In this document: positions 46,250 to 59,161 of the stretch, piece after piece
How positions within the stretch are numbered: position 1 is the stretch's first letter
Layout: every line of letters begins with the position of its first letter
From: Membranipora membranacea
Taxonomy: Eukaryota > Bryozoa > Gymnolaemata > Cheilostomatida > Membraniporidae
Assembly (NCBI GenBank): GCA_914767715.1
Contig: OU612073.1
Span: forward strand, 16,308,001-16,372,000
Direction of reading: 5' to 3'
DNA length: 64,000 bases
Program-made: the position numbers and the translations under genes
The notes under the pieces: model-generated
Told to the model about the DNA's origin: nothing
Seen by the model: the letters and a program-made list of their open reading frames with translations, nothing else
The model's database searches: none

Positions 46250-48640
46250 TGTGGCTATGAAGAAATGGGTTCTACACTGCCTTTTGTTTCACCATTACTC
46301 AGGTTATGAGTGTTACCCCTCATACCTTTATAGAAGACAACTCCTGACATTTAATGGCTGGTAAATAATTTTATTGTCTTGTCATGCTTTAGTTTGTTTG
46401 CTGCGCTCCTACAACAAAATTAATTTAATTAAAATACAATTAATTAAATAAAATCGAAAGAAAATGAAAGAAAATGAAATCATATAAAATAGATTCTTGC
46501 ATATTCCTCTTAGTAAGGCCATATCCATATCCAAATGTGTGAGAATTTTTAACAGTATCCTGGATTTTGCAGTAGAACACTTGACACAAATATGGACATG
46601 GAAAGTATCATGATTATCTCTCTCCACATTGTTCCATACCAATTACAATGCAGTGCAGCTGTACAATAATACACACCGCAGACACTATAGAGCAGGCTGT
46701 GAACACTACTCTACCACTCTTTTCATAACCCATTGAAATTGGTCATGTCAGTTGTTGCTCCACAACCATAGATATGTATGTTTATAAATTATATCACTTC
46801 CGTAATCATTTGGAGAATGTGTTCCATTTGGAGTAAAAAACACAGAAATATTTTTTTGTAGACATGATTGATCTAAAGAAAAACAGAAGAAATTAATAGT
46901 GTATGCCATTGATATGTTGATACGGTTAATGTTTGAAAGAAAAATAAGATTGATGTTCTCTTATGGAAGTTTGTTGTAGCTTGAAGTTATCGAACTTTCT
47001 AGGAGCAATGGAAAATTATTTCTAAATGAAAATCTGTGGTCAGGTGACCTGTATTTGCTATGAATAAAATTGCTTGTTTTTCTGTGGAATATTTTGAAAC
47101 CCAGTAAGTTGATGAAGTACAAACACAGTATAGTCCATTTATGAATAACTGTATAAATGCTTGAAATAGGATGCTGACAGTCTTGAGAACGCTGATTCAC
47201 GCAAGCCGCAAGCGTCAAATTAAGGCTGTTTGTTTTTCACTGGCTTCATGATGAGTCTCCAAACACAGCTGCTGATCTTCATAATTTGAATCAGTATCTT
47301 GCACACCTTACTTACATTATGATGTGAACAATAGATGCCAACTTGTTTGAAATAACTGTACCTATTTTATTGAAACCCTTCCTGGCACAATCTGTACTGG
47401 GGATACACCTGTTAAGCTGAGTTTACACAGAGGAGGTTTCCTGATGACACTCATCGTAGCGTCAGTTGAAAGAATGCAGCCCTGTTGCGTTTAAGCAACC
47501 ATTGCTAGCACATGGGTGTGCCTCCTTTGTGATTAGCTTGGTTTTGGTAACCCCAAAGCCGGTAAGCAGCAAACGCCTTGTCTAAACTGGAAAGCAACTC
47601 AAAAGAGTTTCTCCATAGTTTCCCAAATATGAAGTTGCTGGTCTCTAGATGCAGGTTTCCTCTGTGCAAACTCACAAATATTTACTGATGTAGATGACTT
47701 AAAAATACTGCTGTCAGTGATATTGAACCCTGTATGGTGTTTTTGGAAATTTTGTTGATTCAAGATTTGAAGAATTTCTAGCAAAATCATTTTGGGATAT
47801 TCAGTGAAAATAAATCTGGAAATGTGTGAAAAATGCCATGATCTTATTTATGGAATCACTGAAAAATGCGACAAGATTCTCTTTTCCATAGTCACAAATA
47901 TCACAATCATTCCTACACTGAGAGACTGATATATCACGTCTAGTGGATACAATCTCTCAATCAAAGACGTTCCTATATTCCGTAGGTATACATTGTAATA
48001 ATGATTAATCTGTGCTTGAGCAGCTTACGTCAATTGGACATACAAGGCCACCTGAATCCTGGGAAGCCCCTAAATTTACTTTAGCTGCACCAGGCTTTGA
48101 CAACGATGAATGAATCATTGTTTATCATTGAAAAAATTCATTCTGGCATCTCAGCTGCTCAGCTTTGCATCCATCTGACTAAGATAGATAAATAGATGGC
48201 TACCTGGTTTTTGTGGTTCTCGTTATTACTAGTTAGCTAAGATAGATTATTAATTAAAATTTGTACACTTTTTAAATTTAAATTAAAATTAAATTTTTTA
48301 ATTAAAATTTTTAAATTTAAATTAAATTTAAATTAAAATTAAATTAAATTGAATTTAAATTTAAATTATCTAATGCTAAAATATGTAAATATGATGAGGA
48401 ATAAGTTAAGTTCTATTTAGTTTACGTGGCATAGCCATAAAAAAAACCCATTTACAGACTGGGTTTTTTTAAAAAAAATATTCTTATCTGTTAATTTACT
48501 TATTTTGTGCTGCAAGTGCCAATAATCAACCTCAATTATGATGTGGCATTGTCTATGTAAGATGTGTAGTTTTACATAGGTCTTTTGCGGCAAAGACCAG
48601 TATACATGTCTTTTATGCGATTTAGTTCGTTAAGGGTCAG
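46250..48640. other. No supported gene; AT tract and hairpin
   Basis: No exon is supported. A pure (A/T) low-complexity tract of TTTAAATTTAAATTAAAA type covers about 48245-48370, and AAAAAAACCCATTTACAGAC followed by TGGGTTTTTTT forms a hairpin at about 48440-48472. Confidence 0.5.
47417..47673. mobile_element. Possible MITE with terminal inverted repeats
   Basis: CTGAGTTTACACAGAGGAGG at the left is mirrored by the inverse of TGAGTTTGCACAGAGGA at the right, giving 17-20-bp terminal inverted repeats about 255 bp apart. I could not find a flanking target duplication, so the boundaries and class are uncertain. Confidence 0.5.
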
Positions 48641-48654
48641 GACAGCAAGCACAA

Positions 48655-48955
48655 ACTGGATTGATTGAGAACAACCAGATTATTGCTGCTGCCCAGGGCC
48701 TTAAGACTCTCTGGAATCGGAGCTCAAAACTCCAGAGCAAGAACCCCCGGCCCCCACCAGGTATTATTAGGGTTTGTTATTCTAACTGTTAAATACAGAA
48801 GTACAAGTTACAATGCAAGGACGGCGGAAGCCAGGACAGGTTCCACTACCGCAGGGCGCAGGCCGTGGAACCAACCCCTTTGGAATCTCCGGAAATTCCT
48901 CAGGGGCACAAACCCCTCAAGTACCAGTGTTAGTGTGAGAGCAGTAAGTTAGTTA
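48655..48955 (+). repeat. Left flank of the satellite, diverged from the right flank
   Basis: CTTAAGACTCTCTGGAA, CCAGAGCAAGAAC, GGGTTTGTTATTC and GTTAAATACAGAAG here correspond in order to CTAAAGAAACTCTGGAA, CCAGACAAGAACTC, GAGTTTGTTATTC and GCTAAATGAAGA at 53590-53680. Both flanks also carry AGTRTTAGTGTGAGAGCA at the array border. The satellite therefore sits between two relatives of one sequence. Confidence 0.55.
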
Positions 48956-49906
48956 GTTAAGTGTTAATTCAGTTAGTGTTAAGTGTTAAGTGTTAATTCA
49001 GTTAGTGTTAAGTGTTAAGTGTTAATTCAGTTAGTGTTAAGTGTTAAGTGTTAATTCAGTTAGTGTTAAGTGTTAAGTGTTAATTCAGTTAGTGTTAAGT
49101 GTTAAGTGTTAATTCAGTTAGTGTTAAGTGTTAAGTGTTAATTCAGTTAGTGTTAAGTGTTAAGTGTTAATTCAGTTAGTGTTAAGTGTTAAGTGTTAAT
49201 TCAGTTAGTGTTAAGTGTTAAGTGTTAATTCAGTTAGTGTTAAGTGTTAAGTGTTAATTCAGTTAGTGTTAAGTGTTAAGTGTTAATTCAGTTAGTGTTA
49301 AGTGTTAAGTGTTAATTCAGTTAGTGTTAAGTGTTAAGTGTTAATTCAGTTAGTGTTAAGTGTTAAGTGTTAAATCAGTTAGTGTTAAGTGTTAAGTGTT
49401 AATTCAGTTAGTGTTAAGTGTTAAGTGTTAATTCAGTTAGTGTTAAGTGTTAAGTGTTAATTCAGTTAGTGTTAAGTGTTAAGTGTTAATTCAGTTAGTG
49501 TTAAGTGTTAAGTGTTAATTCAGTTAGTGTTAAGTGTTAAGTGTTAATTCAGTTAGTGTTAAGTGTTAAGTGTTAATTCAGTTAGTGTTAAGTGTTAATT
49601 CAGTTAGTGTTAAGTGTTAAGTGTTAAGTGTTAAGTGTTAAATCAGTTAGTGTTAAGTGTTAAGTGTTAATTCAGTTAGTGTTAAGTGTTAAGTGTTAAT
49701 TCAGTTAGTGTTAAGTGTTAAGTGTTAATTCAGTTAGTGTTAAGTGTTAAGTGTTAATTCAGTTAGTGTTAAGTGTTAAGTGTTAATTCAGTTAGTGTTA
49801 AGTGTTAAGTGTTAATTCAGTTAGTGTTAAGTGTTAATTCAGTTAGTGTTAAGTGTTAATTCAGTTAGTGTTAAGTGTTAAGTGTTAAGTGTTAAGTGTT
49901 AAATCA
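48955..49906 (+). repeat. Satellite tier 1: 29-bp units
   Basis: The unit is GTTAGTGTTAAGTGTTA + AGTGTTA + ATTCA (29 bp), in long homogeneous runs, with a few units missing one AGTGTTA heptamer or carrying two extra, and occasional AATCA for ATTCA. Heptamer gain and loss explains most length variants. Confidence 0.95.
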
Positions 49907-50962
49907 GTTAGTGTTAAGTGTTAAATCAGTTAGTGTTAAGTGTTAAATCAGTTAGTGTTAAGTGTTAAATCAGTTAGTGTTAAGTGTTAAATCAGTTAGT
50001 GTTAAGTGTTAAATCAGTTAGTGTTAAGTGTTAAATCAGTTAGTGTTAAGTGTTAAATCAGTTAGTGTTAAGTGTTAAATCAGTTAGTGTTAAGTGTTAA
50101 ATCAGTTAGTGTTAAGTGTTAAATCAGTTAGTGTTAAGTGTTAAATCAGTTAGTGTTAAGTGTTAAATCAGTTAGTGTTAAGTGTTAAATCAGTTAGTGT
50201 TAAGTGTTAAATCAGTTAGTGTTAAGTGTTAAATCAGTTAGTGTTAAGTGTTAAATCAGTTAGTGTTAAGTGTTAAATCAGTTAGTGTTAAGTGTTAAAT
50301 CAGTTAGTGTTAAGTGTTAAATCAGTTAGTGTTAAGTGTTAAATCAGTTAGTGTTAAGTGTTAAATCAGTTAGTGTTAAGTGTTAAATCAGTTAGTGTTA
50401 AGTGTTAAATCAGTTAGTGTTAAGTGTTAAATCAGTTAGTGTTAAGTGTTAAATCAGTTAGTGTTAAGTGTTAAATCAGTTAGTGTTAAGTGTTAAATCA
50501 GTTAGTGTTAAGTGTTAAATCAGTTAGTGTTAAGTGTTAAATCAGTTAGTGTTAAGTGTTAAATCAGTTAGTGTTAAGTGTTAAATCAGTTAGTGTTAAG
50601 TGTTAAATCAGTTAGTGTTAAGTGTTAAATCAGTTAGTGTTAAGTGTTAAATCAGTTAGTGTTAAGTGTTAAATCAGTTAGTGTTAAGTGTTAAATCAGT
50701 TAGTGTTAAGTGTTAAATCAGTTAGTGTTAAGTGTTAAATCAGTTAGTGTTAAGTGTTAAATCAGTTAGTGTTAAGTGTTAAATCAGTTAGTGTTAAGTG
50801 TTAAATCAGTTAGTGTTAAGTGTTAAATCAGTTAGTGTTAAGTGTTAAATCAGTTAGTGTTAAGTGTTAAATCAGTTAGTGTTAAGTGTTAAATCAGTTA
50901 GTGTTAAGTGTTAAATCAGTTAGTGTTAAGTGTTAAATCAGTTAGTGTTAAGTGTTAAATCA
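49907..50962 (+). repeat. Satellite tier 2: 22-bp units, 48 copies
   Basis: The unit GTTAGTGTTAAGTGTTA + AATCA (22 bp) repeats with essentially no variation. 1056 bp is exactly 48 x 22. It equals the tier-1 unit minus one AGTGTTA heptamer and with AATCA fixed. Such homogeneity implies recent expansion or an assembly-compressed array. Confidence 0.97.
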
Positions 50963-51273
50963 GTATTGGTATTGGTATTGGTATTGGTATTGGTATTGGT
51001 ATTGGTATTGGTATTGGTATTGGTATTGGTATTGGTATTGGTATTGGTATTGGTATTGGTATTGGTATTGGTATTGGTATTGGTATTGGTATTGGTATTG
51101 GTATTGGTATTGGTATTGGTATTGGTATTGGTATTGGTATTGGTATTGGTATTGGTATTGGTATTGGTATTGGTATTGGTATTGGTATTGGTATTGGTAT
51201 TGGTATTGGTATTGGTATTGGTATTGGTATTGGTATTGGTATTGGTATTGGTATTGGTATTGGTATTGGTATT
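50963..51273 (+). repeat. Satellite tier 3: GGTATT hexamer, ~52 copies
   Basis: About 311 bp of perfect GGTATT repeat abuts the last 22-bp unit with no spacer. It produces artefactual open frames of alternating Leu-Val or Tyr-Trp, which are not genes. Confidence 0.97.
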
Positions 51274-53414
51274 AAGTATTAGTATTAGTATTAAGTATGA
51301 GTATTAAGTTTTAGTATTAGTATTAAGTATTAGTATTAAGTATTAGTATTAGTATTAAGAAAGTATTAATTATTAGTATTAGTATTAGTATTAAGTATTA
51401 GTATTAGTAATAAGTATTAGTATTAAGTATTAGTATTAGTATTAAGTATTAGTATTAGTATTAAGAAAGTATTAATTATTAGTATTAGTATTAGTATTAA
51501 GTATTAGTATTAGTATTAATTATTAGTATTAAGTATTAGTATTAATTATTAGTATTAAGTATTAGTATTAAGTATTAGTATTAAGTATTAGTATTAAGTA
51601 TGAGTATTAAGTTTTAGTATTAGTATTAGTATTAAGAAAGTATTAATTATTAGTATTAGTATTAGTATTAAGTATTAGTATTAGTATTAGTATTAATTAT
51701 TAGTATTAATTATTAGTATTAATTATTAGTATTGAGTATTAGTATTAAGTATTAGTATTAAGTATTAGTATTAAGTATTAGTATTAAGTATTAGTATTAG
51801 TATTAATTATTAGTATTAATTATTAGTATTAAGTATTAGTATTAGTATTAAGTATTAGTATTTAGTATTAGTATTAGTATTAAGAAAGTATTAATTATTA
51901 GTATTAGTATTAAGTATTAGTATTAGTATTAATTATTAGTATTAAGTATTAGTATTAATTATTAATATTAAGTATTAGTATTAAGTATTAGTATTAAGTA
52001 TTAGTATTAAGTATGAGTATTAAGTTTTAGTATTAGTATTAGTATTAAGAAAGTATTAATTATTAGTATGAGTATTAGTATTAAGTATTAGTATTAGTAT
52101 TAAGTATTAAGTATTAGTATTAGTATTAAGTATTAGTATTAAGTATTAGTATTAGTATTAGTATTAATTATTAGTATTAAGTATTAGTATTAATTATTAG
52201 TATTAAGTATTAGTATTAAGTATTAGTATTAGTATTAGTATTAATTATTAGTATTAAGTTTTAGTATTAGTATTAGTATTAAGAAAGTATTAATTATTAG
52301 TATGAGTATTAGTATTAAGTATTAGTATTAGTATAAAGTATTAAGTATTAGTATTAGTATTAAGTATTAGTATTAAGTATTAGTATTAAGTATGAGTATT
52401 AAGTTTTAGTATTAGTATTAAGTATTAGTATTAAGTATTAGTTTTAGTATTAAGAAAGTATTAATTATTAGTATTAGTATTAGTATTAAGTATTAGTATT
52501 AGTAATAAGTATTAGTATTAAGTATTAGTATTAGTATTAGTATTAGTATTAGTATTAGTATTAGTATTAGTATAAGTATTAGTATTAGTATTAGTATTAA
52601 GTATTAAGTATTAAGTATTAAGTATTAAGTATTAAGTATTAAGTATTAAGTATTAAGTATTAGTATTAAGTATGAGTATTAAGTTTTAGTATTAGTATTA
52701 AGTATTAGTATTAAGTATTAGTATTAGTATTAAGAAAGTATTAATTATTAGTATAAGTATTAGTATTAAGTATTAGTATTAGTAATAAGTATTAGTATTA
52801 AGTATTAGTATTAGTATTAAGTATTAGTATTAGTATTAAGAAAGTATTAATTATTAGTATTAGTATTAGTATTAAGTATTAGTATTAGTATTAATTATTA
52901 GTATTAAGTATTAGTATTAATTATTAGTATTAAGTATTAGTATTAAGTATTAGTATTAAGTATTAGTATTAAGTATGAGTATTAAGTTTTAGTATTAGTA
53001 TTAGTATTAAGAAAGTATTAATTATTAGTATTAGTATTAGTATTAAGTATTAGTATTAGTATTAGTATTAGTATTAGTATTAGTATTAGTATTAATTATT
53101 AGTATTAAGTATTAGTATTAAGTATTAGTATTAAGTATTAGTATTAAGTATTAGTATTAAGTATTAGTATTAAGTATTAGTATTAAGTATTAGTATTAAG
53201 TATTAGTATTAAGTATTAGTATTAAGTATTAGTATTAGTATTAAGAAAGTATTAATTATTAGTATTAGTATTCGTATTAAGTATTAGTATTAAGTATTAG
53301 TATTTGGTATTAGTATTAGTATTAAGAAAGTATTAATTATTAGTATTAGTATTAGTATTAAATATTAGTATTAGTATTAAGTATTAGTATTAAGTATTAG
53401 TATTAAGTATTAGT
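51274..53414 (+). repeat. Satellite tier 4: AGTATT/AAGTATT array with higher-order structure
   Basis: Mixed 6- and 7-bp units (AGTATT, AAGTATT) are punctuated about ten times by AAGAAAGTATTAATTATT and several times by AAGTATGAGTATTAAGTTTT. These markers recur at irregular intervals of roughly 100-350 bp, giving a higher-order repeat. The array ends at TTAGTGTGAGAGCACTAAG. Confidence 0.95.
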
Positions 53415-54240
53415 GTGAGAGCACTAAGCGTTAGTGTGTAAGTGTTAAGTGTAAGTGTATTAGTGTGTAAGTGATCAGTAGGAGTTATTGTTAGAGCAGT
53501 AAAAGTTAGTAATAAGTGATACTGGAGGGGAACCACAAAGACCGACAGCAGGAAACCGCAGTAAACTGCAGCAACCTACTGACGAACCTAAAGAAACTCT
53601 GGAACTCCAGTGTTCCAGACAAGAACTCACGGCTTTTTGAGTTTGTTATTCACAGTGTATCTGCTAAATGAAGATATAAATTATATGCAGTTTGGTTCTA
53701 TTTTGGATACCTTTGAACTAACGCAGTCTTTCAATGGCGCAAGAAAAATTTGAACAACAGTATGCATCAATATCAAAAATAACAACTTAGTATATATAGA
53801 TGCAAAAACTTACCAGCAACAATTCTACACAAATAAAAGATCCAACAATGATGATGAAAATTGGCATCAGCAGAGATACAATTATGTGACAGATAAAGAG
53901 AAAAACAAAGTAGTGGGAAACAGCACAAATGGATGCTTACCCCTCCTTACCAAAAAGACCATATACGGACAAAGCCATTCGGGACACCTTTGAAGAGCAA
54001 GTCCATTGATCTCCTTTTTTTAAAACCTACTAAACAGATTCTGAATGCAGAAAGTAACAACAACAACAACAACAATAACAAGTGACTACTATAGACAAAG
54101 CATAGGTGAAAACACAGTATGAGTAGATTCTGCTTACCTCTCCTACCATACATACAAACGTACCATACCATACACCATCTTATACCATACATTATCACAC
54201 CATACCAATAAAATTCTCCACTCTACTAAATATAGATATA
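53415..54240. other. Right flank of satellite and unassigned sequence
   Basis: 53590-53680 resembles the left flank of the satellite. Beyond it, one frame reads PPYQKDHIRTKPFGTPLKSK up to a CAA-type microsatellite (54056-54076), with no family match. Confidence 0.4.
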
Positions 54241-54244
54241 CTAA

Positions 54245-55290
54245 ATGCAACTAATTTTGACTTCTTAGAAATTACGAATGACATTACAGAGAGTGTCATA
54301 AAAATTCCTCTGCAAAAAAAGCAGTGGGGTACGATGGGAGTTCCATGAAAATTATTAAAGAAAATAAAAATGGTATCAGCCGAATCTTGACCCACATGAT
54401 CAATCTTATCGTTTGAACATCAAAATTTCCAGATAGCCAGAAAATTGCTAGAGTACAACCACTGCATAAAAATGGTGATAAATTTGACTGTAACAACTAT
54501 CGGCCGATATCAATACTAACTGCAATATCCAAAATTGCGGAAAAGTGTTAGCTATCCAATTACGGTTTTATTTGGAAAATTCTTATATTTTAATTGAAAA
54601 GCGGAACACAACCTCTGCTATATCTAGACTAATGGAACACCTGTACGACAGTTTTCATGACAGTCAAAATACACAAGGAATATTTGTAGACTTCAGCAAG
54701 GCTTTTGATACCATCAACCATGATATTTTAATAAAAAATTGCCTTTTTATAATTTTACAAATGATGCATCCTCCCATGTGGTCATGTGACCTCTTTCTTC
54801 TCTGAGTATCAAATTATGCCCATTGAAATGCTTTTTAAATACCGCTATTTGTTACATGTTAACAATACTCGCCTTAATGGGGAGTTAGAAATTCAAACCC
54901 CTGCTATTACAGCCACTAGGTCTAAGGAAAAATTTGCCCCAAAGAGAGCCAACAACTGTAGAGGGGAGAGGTCCCTGTTAACCACAGGTGTTAACCTGTG
55001 GAATTCATACCTACTGGGAGAGGAGGGGCGGCTCCTTCTGTTTTGCGGGGGGTTGGCGTCCTCGCTGTGGGGGTGTGGTTCGCTTCTTGTCGAGTAGGCT
55101 GCGTCTCTGGGCTTGCCCTGGGGACAGTAGCCTTCGTTTTCCCGATAATCGGATGGTCGCCGTACTGAACCTGGACTAATCTGACCATGCCGCAGCCTTA
55201 TTTAATTTAACTATTTTAGTACTTTGATTTTAAATATAATAAATTGTTGCGGAAACCAAAAAAAACAAAACAAACAAAATAATTATTATA
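54245..55290 (+). mobile_element. Internally deleted LINE: RT N-terminal half joined to ORF2 C-terminus and 3' UTR
   Basis: Plus-strand frames give FLEITNDITESVIK, KKAVGYDGSSMKIIKE (frame shifted), KIARVQPLHKNGDKFDCNNY and RPISILTAISKIAEK, then after a stop ISRLMEHLYDSFHDSQNTQG and IFVDFSKAFDTINHDILIKN (RT palm). The next LINE-like sequence from 54786 is already the ORF2 C-terminus: MPIEMLFKYRYLL, AITATRSKEKFAPKRANN, GERSLLTTGVNLWNSYL. The YADD-bearing middle is missing. A GC-rich 3' UTR follows, ending in TAAATTGTTGCGGAAACC and an A-rich AAAACAAAACAAAC tail at about 55285. Non-autonomous and dead. Confidence 0.8.
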
Positions 55291-55299
55291 TAGCTTATG

Positions 55300-56190
55300 A
55301 TAATGAAGGACAATAAACCAAACCAAACGCTGCGTGAATTTGAGACTGGGAGACTTCAGACTGGGAGACTTTGGTGTGGGGGGGACTTGAGATTGGCAGC
55401 GTTGAGTTGATTGTCATAGAAGGATGGGTGGTGCATCGATATTTCTCCTACTGATTCGAAAAGAATTTGTGTAGGATATGCATGTATTTGTTATTTTTAT
55501 TTATTCGCTCTTTTTGAAATCTTGTGCAAAATCTGCCCTAAACTTGATGGTGTTTGTTTATTTTACAGTTTCAAATGTAGTTTAAATTTCGTTAAAAGAA
55601 AAAAATCGTTTGCGCGCTTGAATAAAGGAGATTTATGGTTTGAATTTCCTGTTTATCCATTTGTTCTTCAGCTGGGCAACAGTGTTAGTGCAAGGAGTTA
55701 ACAAGTTAGCTCACTAACTAATGGGCTAACTAGAAAACGCCGTATAAAACAGAGAGAGAGAGAGAAGTAGTGTGTCCTGTTCAGTCAAGTCAAAGTTAAG
55801 TATAGAAAGTTCCTTGCACCAGCTGAGGAACATACACAAAATCGAATTGAAATCTTATTTTTCTAATATAAACCAAATTCCTGAAATCTTTTATTTGCGC
55901 TAAAATTGAATTATTACATTGCCATTGATATTGTGAGATATTACAATGTATGTATTACATGTATATTTATGTATTATGATATGTGTGTTTCGTCACATAA
56001 GTATTTCTATGCTGCCGAAGCGGAGTGAGCAGATTGGTGATGTCCCTAAGTTGACATGGATGTGTTATGGGGTTATGCTGTGGTAATTGGATGAGTGAGT
56101 GAAAGATTGAATGATTGTGTGAGTACCACATGCCCTACCTCTTTTAAGTGCCCTTGCATATTACTATGATACCATTAATACTATTAATAT
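55300..56190. other. No supported gene
   Basis: Contains a short (GA)n run near 55756 and otherwise unremarkable AT-rich DNA. Confidence 0.4.
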
Positions 56191-57341
56191 AAAATGGGCA
56201 AACATTTCTCTCCCACGGCGGAAATCAGTTGCTCGCAGCAAATGAAAGTGGCTTCCTATTCTCAGTAGAAGAATCAGCTCTCTGATCAGGCATAATTTCC
56301 GCACAACCTAAAATAGAACCATGGAATTGTGATCTTGTTAATTCTAGTTAGGTGATATCACCGGGCTATTGTTGGTACAGGAGGATAAAGTGTTATTAGC
56401 AACTCTTGACACAAATCGAGCAGAACCTGAGCACATTCGAATATCCATGACTCGATGAAGGCGATCTCATTAAAGAATTACCTCTCTGAACTTCACTACC
56501 ACGTCAATGTAAATCCTGATCAGCTGAGCAGTGTACCATCTTCTTGCTGTCTGCCAGTATCACGTCTCCAACTTGCAGCATCAATCCCTTCAACCAGAAG
56601 AAAAGTTTGGTTCAGCCCTGGATTTTTATTCCATCATGCAACGGTATTCGCGATACAGACACAGAAAAACATGAAACATTAAAATATGTCTCATCAAGTT
56701 TTGTTATCAAGCAAGTTTTGTAATGCGCTAACCTTGTTATTGATAAATGCTCATTTCTTCGGCATATCCTGGACAAGCAGAGCAGCGTTGTAGTGTCAAT
56801 GTTGGATTATTGGTTACCTCCACTTTGTATGTGTGGTTTGGATAAGAATCAAGATAATATCACAGCTCCTAATCCTATCAGGGATGGGGCTGTTCAGACC
56901 TTAAACAAGGGAAAGAGGATGATAGTTACATTTGCTTTCAGTTTGATTCAATATGCCTGCATTCCAGGTAGCTCCCCTTCTACTGGTGAGTGGCCAGTAG
57001 CTCAAGAGGGTTTTAAGTTTGGTCAGCAAAACATGTGAAAATTAATGTAAAAATAAGTCAATAAGTCAATGTAAAAGAAAAGTTCACATTTAGAACGGCT
57101 TGTTATGTGAGGGTGTGAGTATCCAATTTCATTAAGTGTGCTAATCTGTTGCAATTACCACATCTACTATCTTAAAGCATCAAACCAACTTAAAGACAAC
57201 AACCAAAGCATCAAAGTTTGATTTGCAACACAAAATAGATTTCAACTTATGAAAAAGCAACACCAAAGTAGCACAACCAAAATATACCAACTAGGTCAGC
57301 TCTCCCAAAGTGTTTGACAAAACCACAGCGCTATAACTCAC

Positions 57342-57477
57342 CACATTCATCAGTGGATTGATTCTTTACTCAGCAGATACCCTGTCCGGCAGTGCCTTGG
57401 AGGAGATATATGTGCAGTTCTGTGCGGTTATTATGATGATATTGTATCGCATGAGCCTTGTTTAGGACATTGTGCAC
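57342..57477 (-). pseudogene. Array exon module 'PLINV', copy 1
   Basis: It follows a GTCACAG acceptor and ends INPLMNV at a GTGAGT donor; a TGA precedes INPLMNV by two codons. Alternate frame: RTGYLLSKESIH then TGA. Intronic sequence downstream (on the minus strand) also matches the other copies. Confidence 0.45.
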
Positions 57478-58263
57478 CTGTGACAAAAAAGGGCAAACTA
57501 GTAGTTTCAAAGTTCCTGTACAGTACAGACGTAGCGTATGCTAACATTATTCTAGCTTTACAATGATCTGAAAATCTATGATATTTATATGAAAACTACA
57601 GATATGAAAAATTATATCGATGTCGAAATTCAGGAAAACTCCGGACTCAGGTCATGAGTGGGGCCTCGTCTGTATTATTGGTTGTGTTGGATATTGCTTC
57701 TGTGATGTTATCAACTCATGTATCTATATTATGCATTTCTGAATAGAAATGTGCTTGTGTTGGTTGTTTGGTTTTGTGTCGATTGGCTGATGGGTTTTGG
57801 TTTGTTGTTGTGTGGAGTTGTCGGGTCAACAAACCAACACACTCAACCTGAGTAGATAACTCCAAATTGTTTGAATGAGTACAAGTCTAGACCAAGAAGA
57901 CCTTGAATGGTTGAGCACGACACCCAAAAACCAGCATGAATTTTATATAAATAGCAGCAGGGGGTTTTTCCAAAACTTACTGCTCGCAGTTAGGACCGGG
58001 CCAACAGCAGAATTATTTCATTTCTAACTATCAGCCAATTTGCGCCACTGAGATGAAGCATCGGGCATGCTGTGAGACCTAGCCATGGGCTATGCAGCAG
58101 CAACTAACGCATTAGTGTTATCAAAGCATGATTTGTTATGCATTATGAAACTTGAAAAATGAAAAGCAAAACCACAGCAAAACATCCGGAGAATTTCAAT
58201 GCAGTTGTCTTTCCTGTAGAAACCACATAATGTTTCTGACATAAGGATGGTACTATAACTCAC

Positions 58264-58385
58264 CACATTTATCAGTGGATTGCAGATGCTAAGAGATGTG
58301 TGTGTAGGGTTATTTACAGGGACCATGATGGTGTAGTACCACTATCTGCATGAGTGTTGTTTAGGTAATAACAACCATTGTGTAC
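58264..58385 (-). pseudogene. Array exon module 'PLINV', copy 2
   Basis: Acceptor CGTTTCAG, donor GTGAGT. It begins GTACACAATG like copy 1 and ends CNPLINV. The middle differs from the other copies and the first codons contain stops in the matching frame. Confidence 0.45.
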
Positions 58386-58799
58386 CTGAAACGAAAATGG
58401 ATAAACTAAATAATTATGGCAACATATTTAATAAAACATTAGGTCTAGGACAAACTTCTCATTTATTTTGGCTTTACTATTTTCTATAAATCATAGAATG
58501 CAAGTCCCAAAACGACATACGTATTATGAATCAGCGAAGTGTAATATTCCATACCACTGGGCCTAATCATTTTATTTCATGAACTCTCCTTTTGACTGTA
58601 ATTGAAACCAGACTGAAAGAACTGTGACTCACAATAGTGTCTAAAACCCAAGCCTAAATATTAAAAAAAAACAGTCACAATCTGAATACTGCATAGAAAG
58701 CAGTGACTGTGATAAAACTCACCTCCTTTATCGTGATTAGCTTCATTATTCACCAGGTTCCTTGTATAAGCAGCAGGGTGTAAGTTGGAGACTGGTTGG

Positions 58800-59135
58800 C
58801 ATAAGCTCATCCTGAAATGTATATGCCCATCTTGACATGCATAGGCGCATCTTTGAGAGGTGTAGGCCGCTCTTAAGATATGCAGGCCGTTCTTGGGACT
58901 TGTAGGCCGTTCTTGAGACTTGTAGGCTGTTCTCGAGACTTGTTGGACATTCTTGACACGTGTTGGCCATTCTTGACAGGTGTAGGCCGCTCTTGTGACG
59001 TGTAGGCTGCTCTTCAAACGTGTAGGCCGCATTTGAGGCATTTAGGCCGCTCTTGAGACGTGTTGGCCATTCTTGAGATGTGTAGGCCGCTCTTGGGATG
59101 TGAAGGTGTGTCTCAAGACACACAGGCTTTTCTTC
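58800..59135 (-). repeat. ~20-bp minisatellite, GTAGGCCGCTCTTGAGACGT unit
   Basis: About 16 imperfect 20-bp units (plus-strand consensus GTAGGCCGCTCTTGAGACGT with variants). As in the 29.5-kb array, the 20-bp period gives a 60-nt, 20-codon super-period and hence long minus-strand open frames (QERPT, TRAAYT, KSGL motifs) that need not be genes. It separates two copies of the segmental array. Confidence 0.88.
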
Positions 59136-59161
59136 GAGACTCATCAGCCAATCTCATCATA

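Noticed and set aside
48955-50962. CRISPR-like regular repeats
   Set aside because: The units are head-to-tail with no unique spacers, and the genome is eukaryotic. It is a minisatellite.
48955-51273. Telomeric or subtelomeric repeat
   Set aside because: Neither the heptamer AGTGTTA nor GGTATT is the common animal TTAGGG, and the array is internal with unique sequence on both sides.
50930-51307. Long open frames of alternating Leu-Val or Tyr-Trp
   Set aside because: They are a by-product of the perfect GGTATT hexamer array, which has no stop codons in these frames.
58661-59144. Repetitive protein gene on the minus strand
   Set aside because: Same cause: a 20-bp tandem repeat stays open in two frames at once.
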